DNA of 64,000 nucleotides from Rhodocyclaceae bacterium (GTDB lineage: Bacteria > Pseudomonadota > Gammaproteobacteria > Burkholderiales > Rhodocyclaceae): assembly GCA_030681195.1 (NCBI GenBank), contig JAUXXJ010000045.1:310001-374000 (forward strand), given 5' to 3'. The first letter of the stretch is position 1. The number at the start of each line of letters is the position of its first letter. Position numbers and translations under genes: made by a program. The notes beneath the pieces are model-generated. The model did not search any database and had not been told where the DNA came from. It worked only from the letters and a program-made list of their open reading frames with translations. Shown piece after piece: positions 46,080-55,693 of the stretch.

Positions 46080-47119
46080 TCCTCTTCCTCGACATGGCGG
46101 GTCGTCAGTGAGCGCCAGACCAGCACCGGGATGATCAGGGTAAACACGATCACTTCCTTGAATGCCGAGGCATGGAAGGAGGAGAAGGCTTCCAGCAAGC
46201 CGACCAGCAATGCACCCGCCGCCGCCACCGGGTAGCTCGCCAGCCCGCCGACGATGGCACCTACAAAGCCCTTGAGGCCGACCAGGAAACCGGTGTCGTA
46301 ATAGATCGTGGTGAGCGGTGCGATCAGGATGCCCGACAGCGCGCCGATGGCTGCAGCCAGCAGGAAGGACAGCTTGCCGGCCAGCGTGGTGGAAATGCCC
46401 ATCAGGCGTGCGCCGGCACGGTTGATCGCGGTCGCCCGCAATGCCTTGCCATACAGGCTGCGTTCAAAGAAAACGTAGAGGGCCACGATCAGCACCAGAC
46501 TGGCGCCCACCACCCACAGACTCTGGCCGCTGATCGTCAGGCCACCTACTTCCAGCGACGCATCCGAAAAGGCCGGCGTACGCGAGCCCTCGGCACCGAA
46601 GAACAACAGGCCCAGCCCGACCAGTGCCAGATGCAGGGCCACGGAAACGATCAGCAGGATCAGCACCGGCGCCTCGGCAATCGGCTGATAGGCCACGCGA
46701 TACAGTTGCGGGCCGAGCGGCACGACCACAGCCAAGGCCAGCAGCACTTGTAGCAGCATCGGCCATTCCTTCGGCTGGGCACCCAGCACCAGCGCAGCAA
46801 TGACAAGCGGATAAGCGATCTGACGCCCAATCAAGCCATAAATCTTCGGCCCGGCTCGACACCCTTGCCGCCAGAGGGCCGGCGCATCCAGCGCGGCGAC
46901 CGCAACGCCGAGCACCATCAGCAGCCAGAGCGTTCCGGGCGTTTGCCCGATCTGGAAACTTGCCAGCGTCAGCGCCCCATAAGCCACAAATTCGCCCTGC
47001 GGAATGAAGATGACGCGCGTGACCGCGAACACCAGCACCAAGGCCAGGGCGAGCAGGGCGTAGATGGCGCCATTGACGATGCCATCCTGAGCCAACAACA
47101 ACGCGATTTGCAGATCCAT
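46076..47119 (-). CDS. livH: Branched-chain amino-acid ABC transporter permease LivH
   Basis: 347 residues from the ATG at 47119; a TTG at 47131 begins a duplicated GGATCTGCAAAT unit, so the start is slightly uncertain. About eight membrane helices; [21 protein letters not shown] and [15 protein letters not shown] are LivH-like. The middle has an extra segment (about 90-130) beyond the core. It overlaps livMG by ATGA. Confidence 0.9.
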   Translation of the reverse strand: MDLQIALLLAQDGIVNGAIYALLALALVLVFAVTRVIFIPQGEFVAYGALTLASFQIGQTPGTLWLLMVLGVAVAALDAPALWRQGCRAGPKIYGLIGRQIAYPLVIAALVLGAQPKEWPMLLQVLLALAVVVPLGPQLYRVAYQPIAEAPVLILLIVSVALHLALVGLGLLFFGAEGSRTPAFSDASLEVGGLTISGQSLWVVGASLVLIVALYVFFERSLYGKALRATAINRAGARLMGISTTLAGKLSFLLAAAIGALSGILIAPLTTIYYDTGFLVGLKGFVGAIVGGLASYPVAAAGALLVGLLEAFSSFHASAFKEVIVFTLIIPVLVWRSLTTRHVEEEE

Positions 47120-47143
47120 TTGCAGATCCAAAGAGGCCCATCA

Positions 47144-47184
47144 GAAAAAACAAGGGCGCCCGGTCTTGAAAGGGGGCGCCCCTG
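47144..47184 (-). terminator. Terminator between livJ and livH
   Basis: On the minus strand GGGCGCCC is repeated in inverted form around a 11-base loop and followed by TTGTTTTTT. It would limit read-through so the binding protein is made in excess over the membrane parts. Confidence 0.85.
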
Positions 47185-47202
47185 CTCGAGAACGGCGGGA
47201 TT

Positions 47203-48351
47203 TTACTGGATCAGCTTCCAGTCGCCATTCACGACTTGCACCATCACGCGAGCACGCTGGTCGAAGCCGAGGTGATCCTGTGCCGACATGTTGACGATGC
47301 CATGCGAGACGGTCACATTCTTCAGGCCCTCCAGCGCATCGCGCAGCGCCAGCTTGAACTCTTTGGAGCCCGGTTTGCCTTTCTTGAGCGCCAGCGGCAC
47401 CGCGTTCTGCAGCAGGATACCGGCATCCCAGGCGTGGGCACCAAAGGTCGAGGTACTGCCCTTGCCATGTGCCGCTTCATACTTGCCGACGTAGTCCAGC
47501 GCCACCTTCTTGATCGGATTGTCGGCCGGCAGTTGCGCCGCGACCAGCACCGGGCCTGCGGGCAGGAAGGTGCCCTCACAATCCTTGCCGCAAACACGCA
47601 GGAAGTCTTTGTTGGCCACGCCGTGGGTCTGGTAGTAGGCGCCCTTGAAGCCCTTTTCCTTCAGCGCCTTCTGCGGCAACGCTGCCGGCGTACCCGCACC
47701 GGCGATCAGCACGGCGTCCGGCTTGGCCGCCAGCACCTTCAACACCTGGCCGGTGACGGATGTATCGGCACGGTTGTAACGCTCGTTGGCCACAATCTTG
47801 AGCTTGCGCGCTTCGGCAATCTTGGAAAACTCCTGATACCAGCCCTCACCATAGGCATCGGCAAAGCCGATAAAGGCAACAGTCTTCACGCCGGCGTTGG
47901 TCATGTGTTCAACGATGGCGGTAGACATCTGGATGTCATTTTGCGGCGTCTTGAATACCCACTTCACTTTCGGGTTCGCCGTATCAACGATGCGCGCCGA
48001 GGCGGCCATCGAGATCATCGGGGTTTCAGCCTCGGCCACGATGTCGATCATTGCCAGCGAGTTCGGCGTAATGGTGGAGCCGACGATCACGTCGACCTTG
48101 TCCTCGGTCAGCAGCTTGCGGGTGTTCTTCACCGCCGTCGTCGTGTCGGAGGCATCGTCCAGCACAATGTAATTGACCTTCTCGCCGCCAATGCTGGTCG
48201 GCATCAGGGCAATGGTGTTCTTTTCCGGAATGCCCAGCGAGGCGGCCGGCCCCGTGGCGGAAACAACGACACCGACATTCAGGTCGGCCAAGGCAGGGGC
48301 AGCGAGCGCGGTACAGACGGCAGTGGCAAGCAGTGAACGGGCGATCTTCAT
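47203..48351 (-). CDS. livJ: Branched-chain amino-acid ABC transporter periplasmic binding protein
   Basis: 382 residues. The signal peptide MKIARSLLATAVCTALAAPA ends before ADLNVGVVVSATG. The two-lobed type I binding fold shows VNYIVLDDASDTTTAVKNTRKL and VKTVAFIGFADAYGEGWYQ. It delivers amino acids or related ligands to LivHM. GGAGGAAAC precedes the ATG. Confidence 0.93.
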   Translation of the reverse strand: MKIARSLLATAVCTALAAPALADLNVGVVVSATGPAASLGIPEKNTIALMPTSIGGEKVNYIVLDDASDTTTAVKNTRKLLTEDKVDVIVGSTITPNSLAMIDIVAEAETPMISMAASARIVDTANPKVKWVFKTPQNDIQMSTAIVEHMTNAGVKTVAFIGFADAYGEGWYQEFSKIAEARKLKIVANERYNRADTSVTGQVLKVLAAKPDAVLIAGAGTPAALPQKALKEKGFKGAYYQTHGVANKDFLRVCGKDCEGTFLPAGPVLVAAQLPADNPIKKVALDYVGKYEAAHGKGSTSTFGAHAWDAGILLQNAVPLALKKGKPGSKEFKLALRDALEGLKNVTVSHGIVNMSAQDHLGFDQRARVMVQVVNGDWKLIQ

Positions 48352-48417
48352 GTTTCCTCCGTGAGTTTTTTTGTGTGAAGCGGCGACTGTAACATCGGGC
48401 GACTCAGAACTGCAACC

Positions 48418-49191
48418 TCAGTGCAGCAGCGTATCCCAGCCGATCTTGACGATCAGCAAACTCGTCATCACCAGAAACACCGCGCGCACAAAACCGCTGC
48501 CATGGCGTATCGCCAATTTGCTGCCTATTTGCGCACCGATGATGTTGCAGGCCGCCATGCCAAAGCCCAGCACCCACAGCATATGGCCATGCGGCGCGAA
48601 CAACAGGATGGCGCCCGCATTGGTCGCCGCATTGACGATCTTCGCCGACGCCGACGCATGCAGAAAGTCCATGCCGAACAGGCGCACGAAAACAAAAATC
48701 ATGAAGCTGCCCGCGCCCGGCCCGAAGATGCCGTCATAAAACCCCAGCAGCGCCCCCGCCACCACCGCTGCCCAGAACAGACGCTCGCGTGAAATCCGTG
48801 AGGTCGTCGCCTGCGTGCCGAAATCCGGCTTGGTCCAGGTGTAGAGCGCCACCGCCACCAGCAGTAGCAATACCAGCGGGCGCATCACTTCTTTGGGCAA
48901 CCAGGCCGCCATCGCCGCGCCGCCAAAGGAAAACGCACAGGCAGAGAGTGCCGTCGGTACCACGATAGACCAGGGCATCACCACCTCGCGCGCATACTTG
49001 CGTGCCGCGTTAAGCGTGCCGAAAATCGACGCCAGCTTGTTGGTACCAAGCAGGGTCGCCGGCGCTTCGCGCGGCAGCGCAGCGAATAGGGCCGGTACCT
49101 GGATCAAGCCGCCGCCGCCCGCCACCGCATCCACAAAGCCGGCGAAGGTCGCCGCCACCAGCAGCATCAGCCAGACTGGATCGATCTCCAT
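48418..49191 (-). CDS. TauE/SafE-family membrane permease
   Basis: 257 residues, about eight helices. GFVDAVAGGGGLIQVPAL and the mirrored GFYDGIFGPGAGSFMIF are the family's paired repeats. Such proteins move sulfite or organosulfonates out of or into cells; the ligand is unknown here. Its ATG overlaps the PDC gene stop as TGATG. Confidence 0.9.
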   Translation of the reverse strand: MEIDPVWLMLLVAATFAGFVDAVAGGGGLIQVPALFAALPREAPATLLGTNKLASIFGTLNAARKYAREVVMPWSIVVPTALSACAFSFGGAAMAAWLPKEVMRPLVLLLLVAVALYTWTKPDFGTQATTSRISRERLFWAAVVAGALLGFYDGIFGPGAGSFMIFVFVRLFGMDFLHASASAKIVNAATNAGAILLFAPHGHMLWVLGFGMAACNIIGAQIGSKLAIRHGSGFVRAVFLVMTSLLIVKIGWDTLLH

Positions 49192-50147
49192 CAGACGGCC
49201 CGGTCCCCCAGCCAGAATTCCTTGCCGCGCCCGAGAAATTCCTCATAGGGCACATAGTGCGAGCCGTCGCAGGAAAAAGTGAGACCGACGATGCCATTAA
49301 ACAGATTGACCGTGCCGGAACGCAGATAAAAGGTTTCGTCGATCAGTCGCAGCGGCCGGAAGTTTTCCAGCACCGTGCGCACCTTGTCGGCGGGAATCAG
49401 CGCGTCCGCAGGATAGGGCTGGCGCGGATAGGCCAGACACAAGTCGGGATCGACCAGCGCGTCGATATCCAGCAGGCGGTAGCGGTAGGGATCGGCGATC
49501 TGCCAGATCACCGCACGCGAACTGGAGAAATGCAGCATCAGGTGATACACGCCGTGAAAGCGCATCAACTCGGCCAGTACACCGAGCACGGTGTCAATGT
49601 GGCGGTCCATCTCGCTCTCGGTGCGACATTGCTGGAATACCGTGCCGCGAATCGACGGGTCGCCCTTGATCTGACGCCAAGCGCGCGGTTCCTCGTACAG
49701 GGCGCGCGTCAGCGGTAGATCGCGCAGCCCGAAATAGGCGCCGATCCAGCCCAGCATTTCACCTTCGGCTGTGCGCACCGAGCGCAGCGCCGTCAGGGAA
49801 GGGCGCTTCTCCTTGAGGCTGATGTAGGACTCGGAGAGCAGCAAAGAGGCGCCCTCGACCAACCCCTGCATGTAGGGACGACCGGAACGATCCCGGCCAT
49901 AACCCGCCTGCGGTCCCGCGTGGCTCATGTTGTCGCTGATCTGTACGAAATGGCGATCCACCACATACAAGTGCTGGCAGTAGGGCAATGAGGTGAGCGT
50001 TGCGGCCAGCGCGGCATTGAGGGCTTCGCGCTGACCCCAGACCGTACTGCACTGTGCAGCGAGTTGCTGCAACGGGGCGCGCAGCAGACCCATCAAGGCC
50101 TTGCGCTGATGGGCAATGCTTTGCTTGAGGGTGGCGCTACTTTCCAA
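49191..50147 (-). CDS. PDC (Cache-like) sensor domain protein without output domain
   Basis: About 318 residues if the TTG at 50147 ([14 protein letters not shown]) is used; an ATG at 50093 gives a shorter form. [15 protein letters not shown] and [12 protein letters not shown] are typical of a PDC ligand-binding core. No membrane span, signal peptide, kinase or GGDEF domain is seen, so its output is unknown. The start overlaps the end of mnmE. It is coupled to the TauE permease and may sense the same compound. Confidence 0.72.
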   Translation of the reverse strand: MESSATLKQSIAHQRKALMGLLRAPLQQLAAQCSTVWGQREALNAALAATLTSLPYCQHLYVVDRHFVQISDNMSHAGPQAGYGRDRSGRPYMQGLVEGASLLLSESYISLKEKRPSLTALRSVRTAEGEMLGWIGAYFGLRDLPLTRALYEEPRAWRQIKGDPSIRGTVFQQCRTESEMDRHIDTVLGVLAELMRFHGVYHLMLHFSSSRAVIWQIADPYRYRLLDIDALVDPDLCLAYPRQPYPADALIPADKVRTVLENFRPLRLIDETFYLRSGTVNLFNGIVGLTFSCDGSHYVPYEEFLGRGKEFWLGDRAV

Positions 50148-51501
50148 TGCAGAAGCGTCCAAAGATTTCGCCCAGCAAATCGTCGGCCGTAAATTCACCG
50201 GTAATGGCGGACAAGGCATTCTGCGCCAGCCGCAGTTCCTCGGCGGCCAGTTCCAGCCGATCCAGTTGCCGTCCTGCCAGCGCCGACTTTTCAGCGGCCA
50301 GCTTCAGGGCGTCGAGATGTCGTTCGCGCGCCAGCAGCACATCTTCGCCATGGCCCGTCCAGCCGGCGATGCGCAACAGCTCGTCGTGGAGCAATGCCAT
50401 GCCCTGACCGGATTTCGCCGACAGACGCAAATGTACCGATTGCACCTGATGCCCGGCCATATAACGACCCGGCTTGGTATCGGCGAGGTCACACTTGTTT
50501 TCGATCACGACGCGCTCGATGCCGGCCGGCAGCTTAACGGCGATGGCATGATCCGCCGGCGTGACGCCCGTGCGTGCATCGACAATCTGCAGGACGACAT
50601 CGGCGCGTTCGATTTCCTGCCAGCTTCTGGCGATGCCGATTTTCTCGACGGCATCCTCGGTCTCACGCAAGCCAGCGGTGTCGATAATGTGCAGCGGAAT
50701 GCCTTCGACCTGAATAGTTTCGCGCAGCGCATCACGCGTCGTGCCGGCAATGTCGGTGACGATGGCGCGCTCTTCGCCCGCCAGCCGGTTCAGGAGTGAG
50801 GACTTGCCCACGTTCGGCAGGCCGGCCAGCACAACATGCAGGCCGCTACGCAGCACCGCCCCCTGACGGGCGCGCGACTGAAGTAGTGCCAGATCGGCAT
50901 TGAGCTTTTCCAGGCGTGCCACGGCGTCAATGTCATGCAACAGCTCCTCGGCGTCGATTTCCTCGTCGGGAAAATCCAGCGTCGCCTCGATCAGCATGCG
51001 CAGTTCGATGAGTTGATCGACGATGGCCTGCACCGCCCGCGAGAATTCGCCGGACAGGGAACGCAACGCCGAACGCGCCGCCTGCGCCGAAGCGGCTTCG
51101 ATCAGGTCGGCAATGCCTTCGGCCTGGGCCAGATCGATCTTGTCGTTTTCGTAGGCGCGGCGCGCAAATTCACCGGGCTGGGCGAGTCGCGCACCCAATT
51201 CGACGCAGCGCACCAACAGCGTTTGCATCACCACCGGGCCACCGTGGCCGTGCAGTTCGAGCACGTCCTCACCGGTAAATGAGTGTGGTGCGGGGAAGTA
51301 AAGCATCAGGCCATGATCAAGCGGCGTGCCATCTGCGGCCAAAAAGTCGGCGCTGGTGACACGACGCGGGGCGGGGGTTTTCCCGCTGATGGCCACCGCA
51401 AAGGACAGCAGGTCGCGGCCGGAGATGCGCACCACGCCAATGCCACCCCGACCGGGTGGTGTGGCGATGGCGGCGATGCAATCAGTGCTTGCTGCTTGCA
51501 C
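50137..51501 (-). CDS. mnmE: tRNA modification GTPase MnmE (TrmE)
   Basis: About 454 residues from GTG at 51501; a TTG at 51507 is also possible, and either overlaps the yidC end. G1 [13 protein letters not shown]2 [10 protein letters not shown]3 DTAGLRET, G4 NKCD and the C-terminal FCIGK are all present. It partners MnmG. A full dispersed repeat gives EKSALAGRQ in the helical domain after the G domain, and a half copy lies near the N-terminus (RVTSADFLA). Confidence 0.97.
   Translation of the reverse strand: MQAASTDCIAAIATPPGRGGIGVVRISGRDLLSFAVAISGKTPAPRRVTSADFLAADGTPLDHGLMLYFPAPHSFTGEDVLELHGHGGPVVMQTLLVRCVELGARLAQPGEFARRAYENDKIDLAQAEGIADLIEAASAQAARSALRSLSGEFSRAVQAIVDQLIELRMLIEATLDFPDEEIDAEELLHDIDAVARLEKLNADLALLQSRARQGAVLRSGLHVVLAGLPNVGKSSLLNRLAGEERAIVTDIAGTTRDALRETIQVEGIPLHIIDTAGLRETEDAVEKIGIARSWQEIERADVVLQIVDARTGVTPADHAIAVKLPAGIERVVIENKCDLADTKPGRYMAGHQVQSVHLRLSAKSGQGMALLHDELLRIAGWTGHGEDVLLARERHLDALKLAAEKSALAGRQLDRLELAAEELRLAQNALSAITGEFTADDLLGEIFGRFCIGK
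50268..50291 (-). repeat. 24-bp dispersed repeat, copy 17 (inside mnmE)
   Basis: Minus strand: AAAAGTCGGCGCTG then GCAGGACGGC. In frame EKSALAGRQ. Confidence 0.92.
51342..51365 (+). repeat. Half copy of the dispersed repeat (inside mnmE)
   Basis: AAAAGTCGGCGCTGG matches perfectly for 15 bases and then decays (TGACACGAC). In the mnmE frame it reads RVTSADFLA, a third reading frame. It may be a degenerate copy or a chance match. Confidence 0.45.
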
Positions 51502-53110
51502 CTTCAATCATGCGGTTGCACTGCCACTGCTGGGCAATCGACAGGGTGTTGTTGACGACCCAGTACAGCACCAGTCCGGACGGGAACCAGAGGAACATCA
51601 CGGTAAAGGCAACGGGCATCCACAGCATGATTTTGGCCTGGATGGGATCGGGCGGCGTCGGGTTGAGCTTGGTCTGCACAAACATCGTCACGCCCATGAT
51701 CAACGGCAGCACATAGTAGGGATCCATCTGCGACAGATCTTTAATCCATCCAAGCCAGGGGGCACCACGCATTTCCACCGTGCCGAGCAGCACCCAGTAA
51801 AGGGCGATGAAGACGGGAATCTGTACCAGGATGGGCAGGCAGCCGCCGAGCGGGTTGACCTTCTCGCGCTTGTACATCTCCATCATTTCCTGATTCATGC
51901 GCGCGCGGTCGTCGGCGTAGGTTTCCTTCAACTTCATCAGCTTCGGCGTCAGCACGCGCATCTTCGCCATCGACTTGTAGCTGGCGGCGGAGAGCGGGAA
52001 AAATACCGCCTTGATCAGCACCGTCAGCAGGATGATCGCCCAGCCCCAGTTGCCCACATAACCGTGGATCCACTCCAGCACCCAGAACAGCGGCGCGGCC
52101 ACCGGCGTCAGCCAGCCGTAGTCGACCACCAGTGCGAGACCCGGGGCCAGCTTATCGAGTTTGTCCTGCTCCTGCGGACCGGCATACAGCGGCACGGTCA
52201 GCTTGCCGCTGAAGGGCACCACCACGCCAACCGAATACAGACCGCCATCCAGCTTGCGGGTGAAGAACTCGCGATCACCATTGGCCGGCAGCCAGGCCGA
52301 GACAAAATAATGCTGCACCAACGATACCCAGCCATTATCGGCCTGGGCGGGATGCTTGTTCTTGCTGCCAAAATCGCCAAAGTCGACCTTCTTGAATTTG
52401 TCCAGGTCGGTATAAATCGCTCCCCCCGTAAAGGTCATCATCATGGCATTGGCGCCTTCCGGCGGCTTGTCGTCGCGCGTCAGCTGGAAGTAGGCATGCG
52501 CACCGGCCGGTGTGGCAGCATCGACAATGGCATGCTCAACTTCGACCAGATAGCTGCCGCGCTTGAAGATGTAAGTCTTGAGTACCTTGCCACCGCCTTC
52601 AATAGCCGCTTCAAGGGAAAAGTGCAGTTCGTTTTCACCTTCCTTGAGCGCCAGCGTGTCAGTTGGCAGCTTCCAGAGAGTTTTGTGATTCGGCAAACCG
52701 GTGCCGATCAGGCCGGATTGCGCCGCATAAAGATGAACTGGATCGAGCAGAACAAAGTTTGCATCCTTCTTTTCCGTCGCCCGGTGGTGCAGCAGTTCCA
52801 GCCGCACCAGATCGCCCCCTTGCGCTGAAATTTCCGCATTGACGAGATCCGTGCTGACCTTGAGCAACGGCGCAGCAGACTGCGCCGCAGCCGATATATT
52901 AGGAACCGCCGTCGGGCTGGTCGCAAAAGTCGGCGCTGATGGGACGGCGGCATTGCCGGCGCCAGCCGCTGATCCGGTGGCGGCCTGGGTCGCCACCGGC
53001 GCAACCACGCCCGGCTGGGGCTGTCCGTGGCGCTGCCAAGACTCCCACAGCATCATGCAGGAGAAGAAAAAGACCAGCAGCAGTATCAGGCGTTGGGTAT
53101 CCATGGGCAA
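51482..53110 (-). CDS. yidC: Membrane protein insertase YidC
   Basis: 542 residues. One N-terminal helix (about 7-22), a large periplasmic domain, then the insertase core with [23 protein letters not shown] and [19 protein letters not shown]. It inserts proteins such as F0 c into the inner membrane. A dispersed repeat encodes residues 55-63 (AVPSAPTFA) in the linker after the first helix. Standard place after rpmH-rnpA-yidD. Confidence 0.97.
   Translation of the reverse strand: MPMDTQRLILLLVFFFSCMMLWESWQRHGQPQPGVVAPVATQAATGSAAGAGNAAVPSAPTFATSPTAVPNISAAAQSAAPLLKVSTDLVNAEISAQGGDLVRLELLHHRATEKKDANFVLLDPVHLYAAQSGLIGTGLPNHKTLWKLPTDTLALKEGENELHFSLEAAIEGGGKVLKTYIFKRGSYLVEVEHAIVDAATPAGAHAYFQLTRDDKPPEGANAMMMTFTGGAIYTDLDKFKKVDFGDFGSKNKHPAQADNGWVSLVQHYFVSAWLPANGDREFFTRKLDGGLYSVGVVVPFSGKLTVPLYAGPQEQDKLDKLAPGLALVVDYGWLTPVAAPLFWVLEWIHGYVGNWGWAIILLTVLIKAVFFPLSAASYKSMAKMRVLTPKLMKLKETYADDRARMNQEMMEMYKREKVNPLGGCLPILVQIPVFIALYWVLLGTVEMRGAPWLGWIKDLSQMDPYYVLPLIMGVTMFVQTKLNPTPPDPIQAKIMLWMPVAFTVMFLWFPSGLVLYWVVNNTLSIAQQWQCNRMIEGASSKH
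52925..52948 (+). repeat. 24-bp dispersed repeat, copy 18 (inside yidC)
   Basis: AAAAGTCGGCGCTG then ATGGGACGGC. In the yidC frame AVPSAPTF. Confidence 0.9.
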
Positions 53111-53139
53111 TCAACAGGCAATTCAAAAGAGGGGATATT

Positions 53140-53361
53140 CTACGGCACCGGATCATGGCCACCCGGATTCCACGGATGGCAGCGTGCAATCCGTCGCGCA
53201 GCAAGCCATGTGCCCTTGAGCGCACCGTGGCGTTGCAGGGCTTCGATGGCATAACAGGAGCAGGACGGGTAAAAGCGGCAGGAGGGCGGCAACAGCGGGC
53301 TGATCGCCAGTTGGTAGCCGCGAATGATCCAGATCAGCGGCTTACTCAAAAAGGAAGTCAT
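53140..53361 (-). CDS. yidD: Membrane protein insertion efficiency factor YidD
   Basis: 73 residues. [26 protein letters not shown] is the YidD core, followed by GGHDPVP at the end. It assists YidC-mediated insertion. It overlaps rnpA by ATGA. Confidence 0.95.
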   Translation of the reverse strand: MTSFLSKPLIWIIRGYQLAISPLLPPSCRFYPSCSCYAIEALQRHGALKGTWLAARRIARCHPWNPGGHDPVP

Positions 53362-53780
53362 GTTGTCTTAACCGCCGCAGTCTGCTGCAACTTATCGAAC
53401 AGGCCTTCAATTTCCAAACGCCAGACGGCTTTGCTGGCCTTGTCGAGCCGATAGTCCGGACGATCAATCGGCTGGGCCAGTCGAAATACCAGATCACAAG
53501 GGGGCATTTGTGGACGCTGCCGACGGAACACTTCGCGTATCTGCCGCTTGACGGCATTACGCAGCACGGCGTCGCGCGCATTCTTCTTGGGAATGACCAG
53601 ACCCAGTCTGGCCGACAATACGGGCGGCAGTGGCGACTCTCTCTGCAGCGCGGCGGTCAGGCAATAGTGCAGCGCGAAATGACGGCTGCGCAGCACCCGG
53701 CGGTTCTCGAAAACTTCGGTGTATTCCCGTGGCTGTAACAGCCGAAAGGCCGGCTTGAAACCAGCCGCAGGATCAGACAC
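53358..53780 (-). CDS. rnpA: Ribonuclease P protein component
   Basis: 140 residues from a GTG at 53780 that overlaps the end of rpm[29 protein letters not shown] is the RNA-binding RNR motif region. It is the protein partner of the RNase P ribozyme for tRNA 5' processing. The frame stays open upstream inside rpmH, so a longer N-terminus cannot be excluded. Confidence 0.93.
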   Translation of the reverse strand: MSDPAAGFKPAFRLLQPREYTEVFENRRVLRSRHFALHYCLTAALQRESPLPPVLSARLGLVIPKKNARDAVLRNAVKRQIREVFRRQRPQMPPCDLVFRLAQPIDRPDYRLDKASKAVWRLEIEGLFDKLQQTAAVKTT

Positions 53781-53907
53781 CCAGGCGCTGGCGACCCTTG
53801 GCACGACGGGCGCGAATGACGGCACGGCCACCACGCGTCTTCATGCGAACGAGAAAACCATGGGTACGCTTGCGACGTACAACGGAAGGCTGATAGGTAC
53901 GTTTCAT
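53773..53907 (-). CDS. rpmH: 50S ribosomal protein L34
   Basis: 44 residues, [20 protein letters not shown] through KGRQRLGV, a complete and highly conserved L34. It marks the classical origin-side gene cluster and is followed immediately by rnpA, whose GTG start overlaps its last codons. Confidence 0.98.
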   Translation of the reverse strand: MKRTYQPSVVRRKRTHGFLVRMKTRGGRAVIRARRAKGRQRLGV

Positions 53908-53936
53908 GATTCGGTTTCCTTGCAGAAAAGCGCGCG

Positions 53937-53966
53937 ATTACAACCTGTTAGGTGCGTTATTGTCAA
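53937..53966 (-). promoter_or_regulatory. Promoter of rpmH-rnpA
   Basis: Minus strand TTGACA (53966-53961), an 18-base spacer and TGTAAT (53942-53937), 29 bases before the rpmH ATG. Confidence 0.75.
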
Positions 53967-53996
53967 GTGTTTTTTCTTTGCCTAAATCGGTCGGCT

Positions 53997-54005
53997 TGTG
54001 GATAA
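53997..54005 (-). promoter_or_regulatory. DnaA box upstream of dnaA
   Basis: Perfect TTATCCACA on the minus strand. It overlaps the likely -35 region of the dnaA promoter (TAGAAT at 54022-54027), so DnaA probably represses its own gene. Confidence 0.85.
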
Positions 54006-54021
54006 CTTTCCCTGACTTGGC

Positions 54022-54027
54022 TAGAAT
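54022..54027 (+). promoter_or_regulatory. Candidate -10 element of dnaA
   Basis: TAGAAT, 64 bases before the dnaA ATG. The -35 is not consensus and coincides with the DnaA box. Confidence 0.5.
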
Positions 54028-54091
54028 GCGTCCCTCGATCGCTGGCTAAAAGCGCCCGCATCAAAATAAATAACACATAAAATTCAAATAA

Positions 54092-55468
54092 ATGAGTCAA
54101 TTTTGGACGGATTGCCTGGCGCGCTTCGAGACCGAACTGCCGGCCCAGCAATTCAATGCATGGATCAAGACACTACGGGTTGAGGCGGATGAATCCGGTC
54201 AGCGCCTGCGTCTGATCGCGCCCAATGGCTTCATTCTGCGCTGGGTCCGAGACCGCTATCTGGGTCGCATCGAAGAACTGGCACGTCAATTTTTTCCAGG
54301 GCCGATGAACATAGATCTGGTCATTGATGCCAATCCGGTTGCCATAACCGATACACCAGAACCGACCAGTTCCATCGTGGTTGCATCCGTTGACAAGCGC
54401 AGTTCATCTAACCCGGCACCCTCGGCCGATAATTATCCCGATTACGAAAAAACGCGGCTGAACGCCGAGTTCACTTTTGACAATCTGGTCACCGGCCGCT
54501 CCAACGATCTTGCTCGCGCAGCGGCGCAACAGGTTGCCGCCAACCCGGGCATTTCCTACAACCCACTCTTCATCTACGGCGGTGTCGGTTTGGGTAAAAC
54601 TCACCTGGTGCATGCCCTGGGCAATGAAGTATTGCGCCATGCGCCAGAAAAGGTCATTCGCTATATCCATGCCGAAGACTATTACTCGGATGTGGTGCGG
54701 GCCTTCCAGCAAAAATCCTTTGATATCTTCAAGCGCGCCTATCGCAGCCTGGACGTTCTACTGGTTGATGACATCCAATTCTTCAACGGCAAAGCACGCA
54801 CACAGGAAGAATTCTTTTACGTCTTCAATGCGCTGGTCGAAGCCAAGAAACAGATTGTCATTACCTGCGATACCTATCCCAAGGATATCCAGGGACTTGA
54901 GGAACGACTGATCTCGCGTTTCGACTGGGGCCTGACGGTTCAGATCGAACCCCCCGAACTCGAAATGCGCGTCGCCATTCTCAAGAAAAAAGCCGAGAGC
55001 GAAGCGATTGCGCTCGGCGACGATGTGGCCTTCCTGATTGCCAAGAATCTGCGCTCCAATGTGCGCGAACTGGAAGGCGCGCTCAAGAAAGTACTGGCCT
55101 TCTCCCGCTTCCATGGCAAGGAAATTGGACTGGAACTCGCGAAAGAAGCCCTGAAAGACATTATCGGTGCTCACAATCGCCAGATCACGCTCGACCTGAT
55201 CCAGAAGACCGTGGCGGACTATTACAAGATCAAGGTAGCCGACATGTTCTCGCAAAAGCGCACGCGCGCCATTGCGCGTCCCCGTCAGGTCGCCATGTGG
55301 CTGGCACGCGATTTAACCCCGCACAGCCTGCCCGAAATTGGCGATGCTTTTGGCGGTCGTGACCACACGACGGTCATGCATGCCTGTCGCACCATTAATG
55401 ATCTGCGCGTCAAGGAACACCAGCTCAATCACGACGTTCTGGTTCTGTCTCAAACAATAAAAGCTTGA
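54092..55468 (+). CDS. dnaA: Chromosomal replication initiator DnaA
   Basis: 458 residues. N-terminal DnaB-interacting domain, then Walker [14 protein letters not shown], Walker [12 protein letters not shown], and the C-terminal DNA-binding signature [11 protein letters not shown]. It binds DnaA boxes and opens the origin. It is first of dnaA-dnaN-gyrB. Confidence 0.99.
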   Translation: MSQFWTDCLARFETELPAQQFNAWIKTLRVEADESGQRLRLIAPNGFILRWVRDRYLGRIEELARQFFPGPMNIDLVIDANPVAITDTPEPTSSIVVASVDKRSSSNPAPSADNYPDYEKTRLNAEFTFDNLVTGRSNDLARAAAQQVAANPGISYNPLFIYGGVGLGKTHLVHALGNEVLRHAPEKVIRYIHAEDYYSDVVRAFQQKSFDIFKRAYRSLDVLLVDDIQFFNGKARTQEEFFYVFNALVEAKKQIVITCDTYPKDIQGLEERLISRFDWGLTVQIEPPELEMRVAILKKKAESEAIALGDDVAFLIAKNLRSNVRELEGALKKVLAFSRFHGKEIGLELAKEALKDIIGAHNRQITLDLIQKTVADYYKIKVADMFSQKRTRAIARPRQVAMWLARDLTPHSLPEIGDAFGGRDHTTVMHACRTINDLRVKEHQLNHDVLVLSQTIKA

Positions 55469-55693
55469 TTTAAATAGATTTAATATCCTGTGACTAAAAA
55501 ACCTGCACAACCTCTGAATAACTGTGGATAAACCTGAAAAAATGGCAGCCCGTCAATTTGACTCACAATCGCGCACATTCTCTCCCGAGGGTTTTCCATG
55601 GCTTTTTCACCAGACCAAGTCAATGTTCCATAAAGTAAATTCGGCCTTATCCCCAGAAACCTCCGCCCTTCATCATCATCAGGAGTATTAAAT
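55469..55693. other. dnaA-dnaN intergenic region with DnaA boxes
   Basis: 225 bases without a gene. It holds a perfect DnaA box TGTGGATAA (55523-55531) and a one-mismatch TTATCCCCA (55647-55655), with AT-rich stretches at both ends. It may be part of the origin or regulate dnaN. Confidence 0.55.
55523..55531 (-). promoter_or_regulatory. DnaA box in dnaA-dnaN gap
   Basis: Perfect TTATCCACA on the minus strand. Confidence 0.8.

Larger units (their letters stand above)
53908..54091. other. rpmH-dnaA intergenic region, candidate part of oriC
   Basis: 184 AT-rich bases between divergent rpmH and dnaA with one perfect DnaA box (53997-54005) and AT-rich stretches. Gene strands switch here as expected at an origin. 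Only one clear box is seen, so whether this gap or the dnaA-dnaN gap is the unwinding region is open. Confidence 0.55.
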
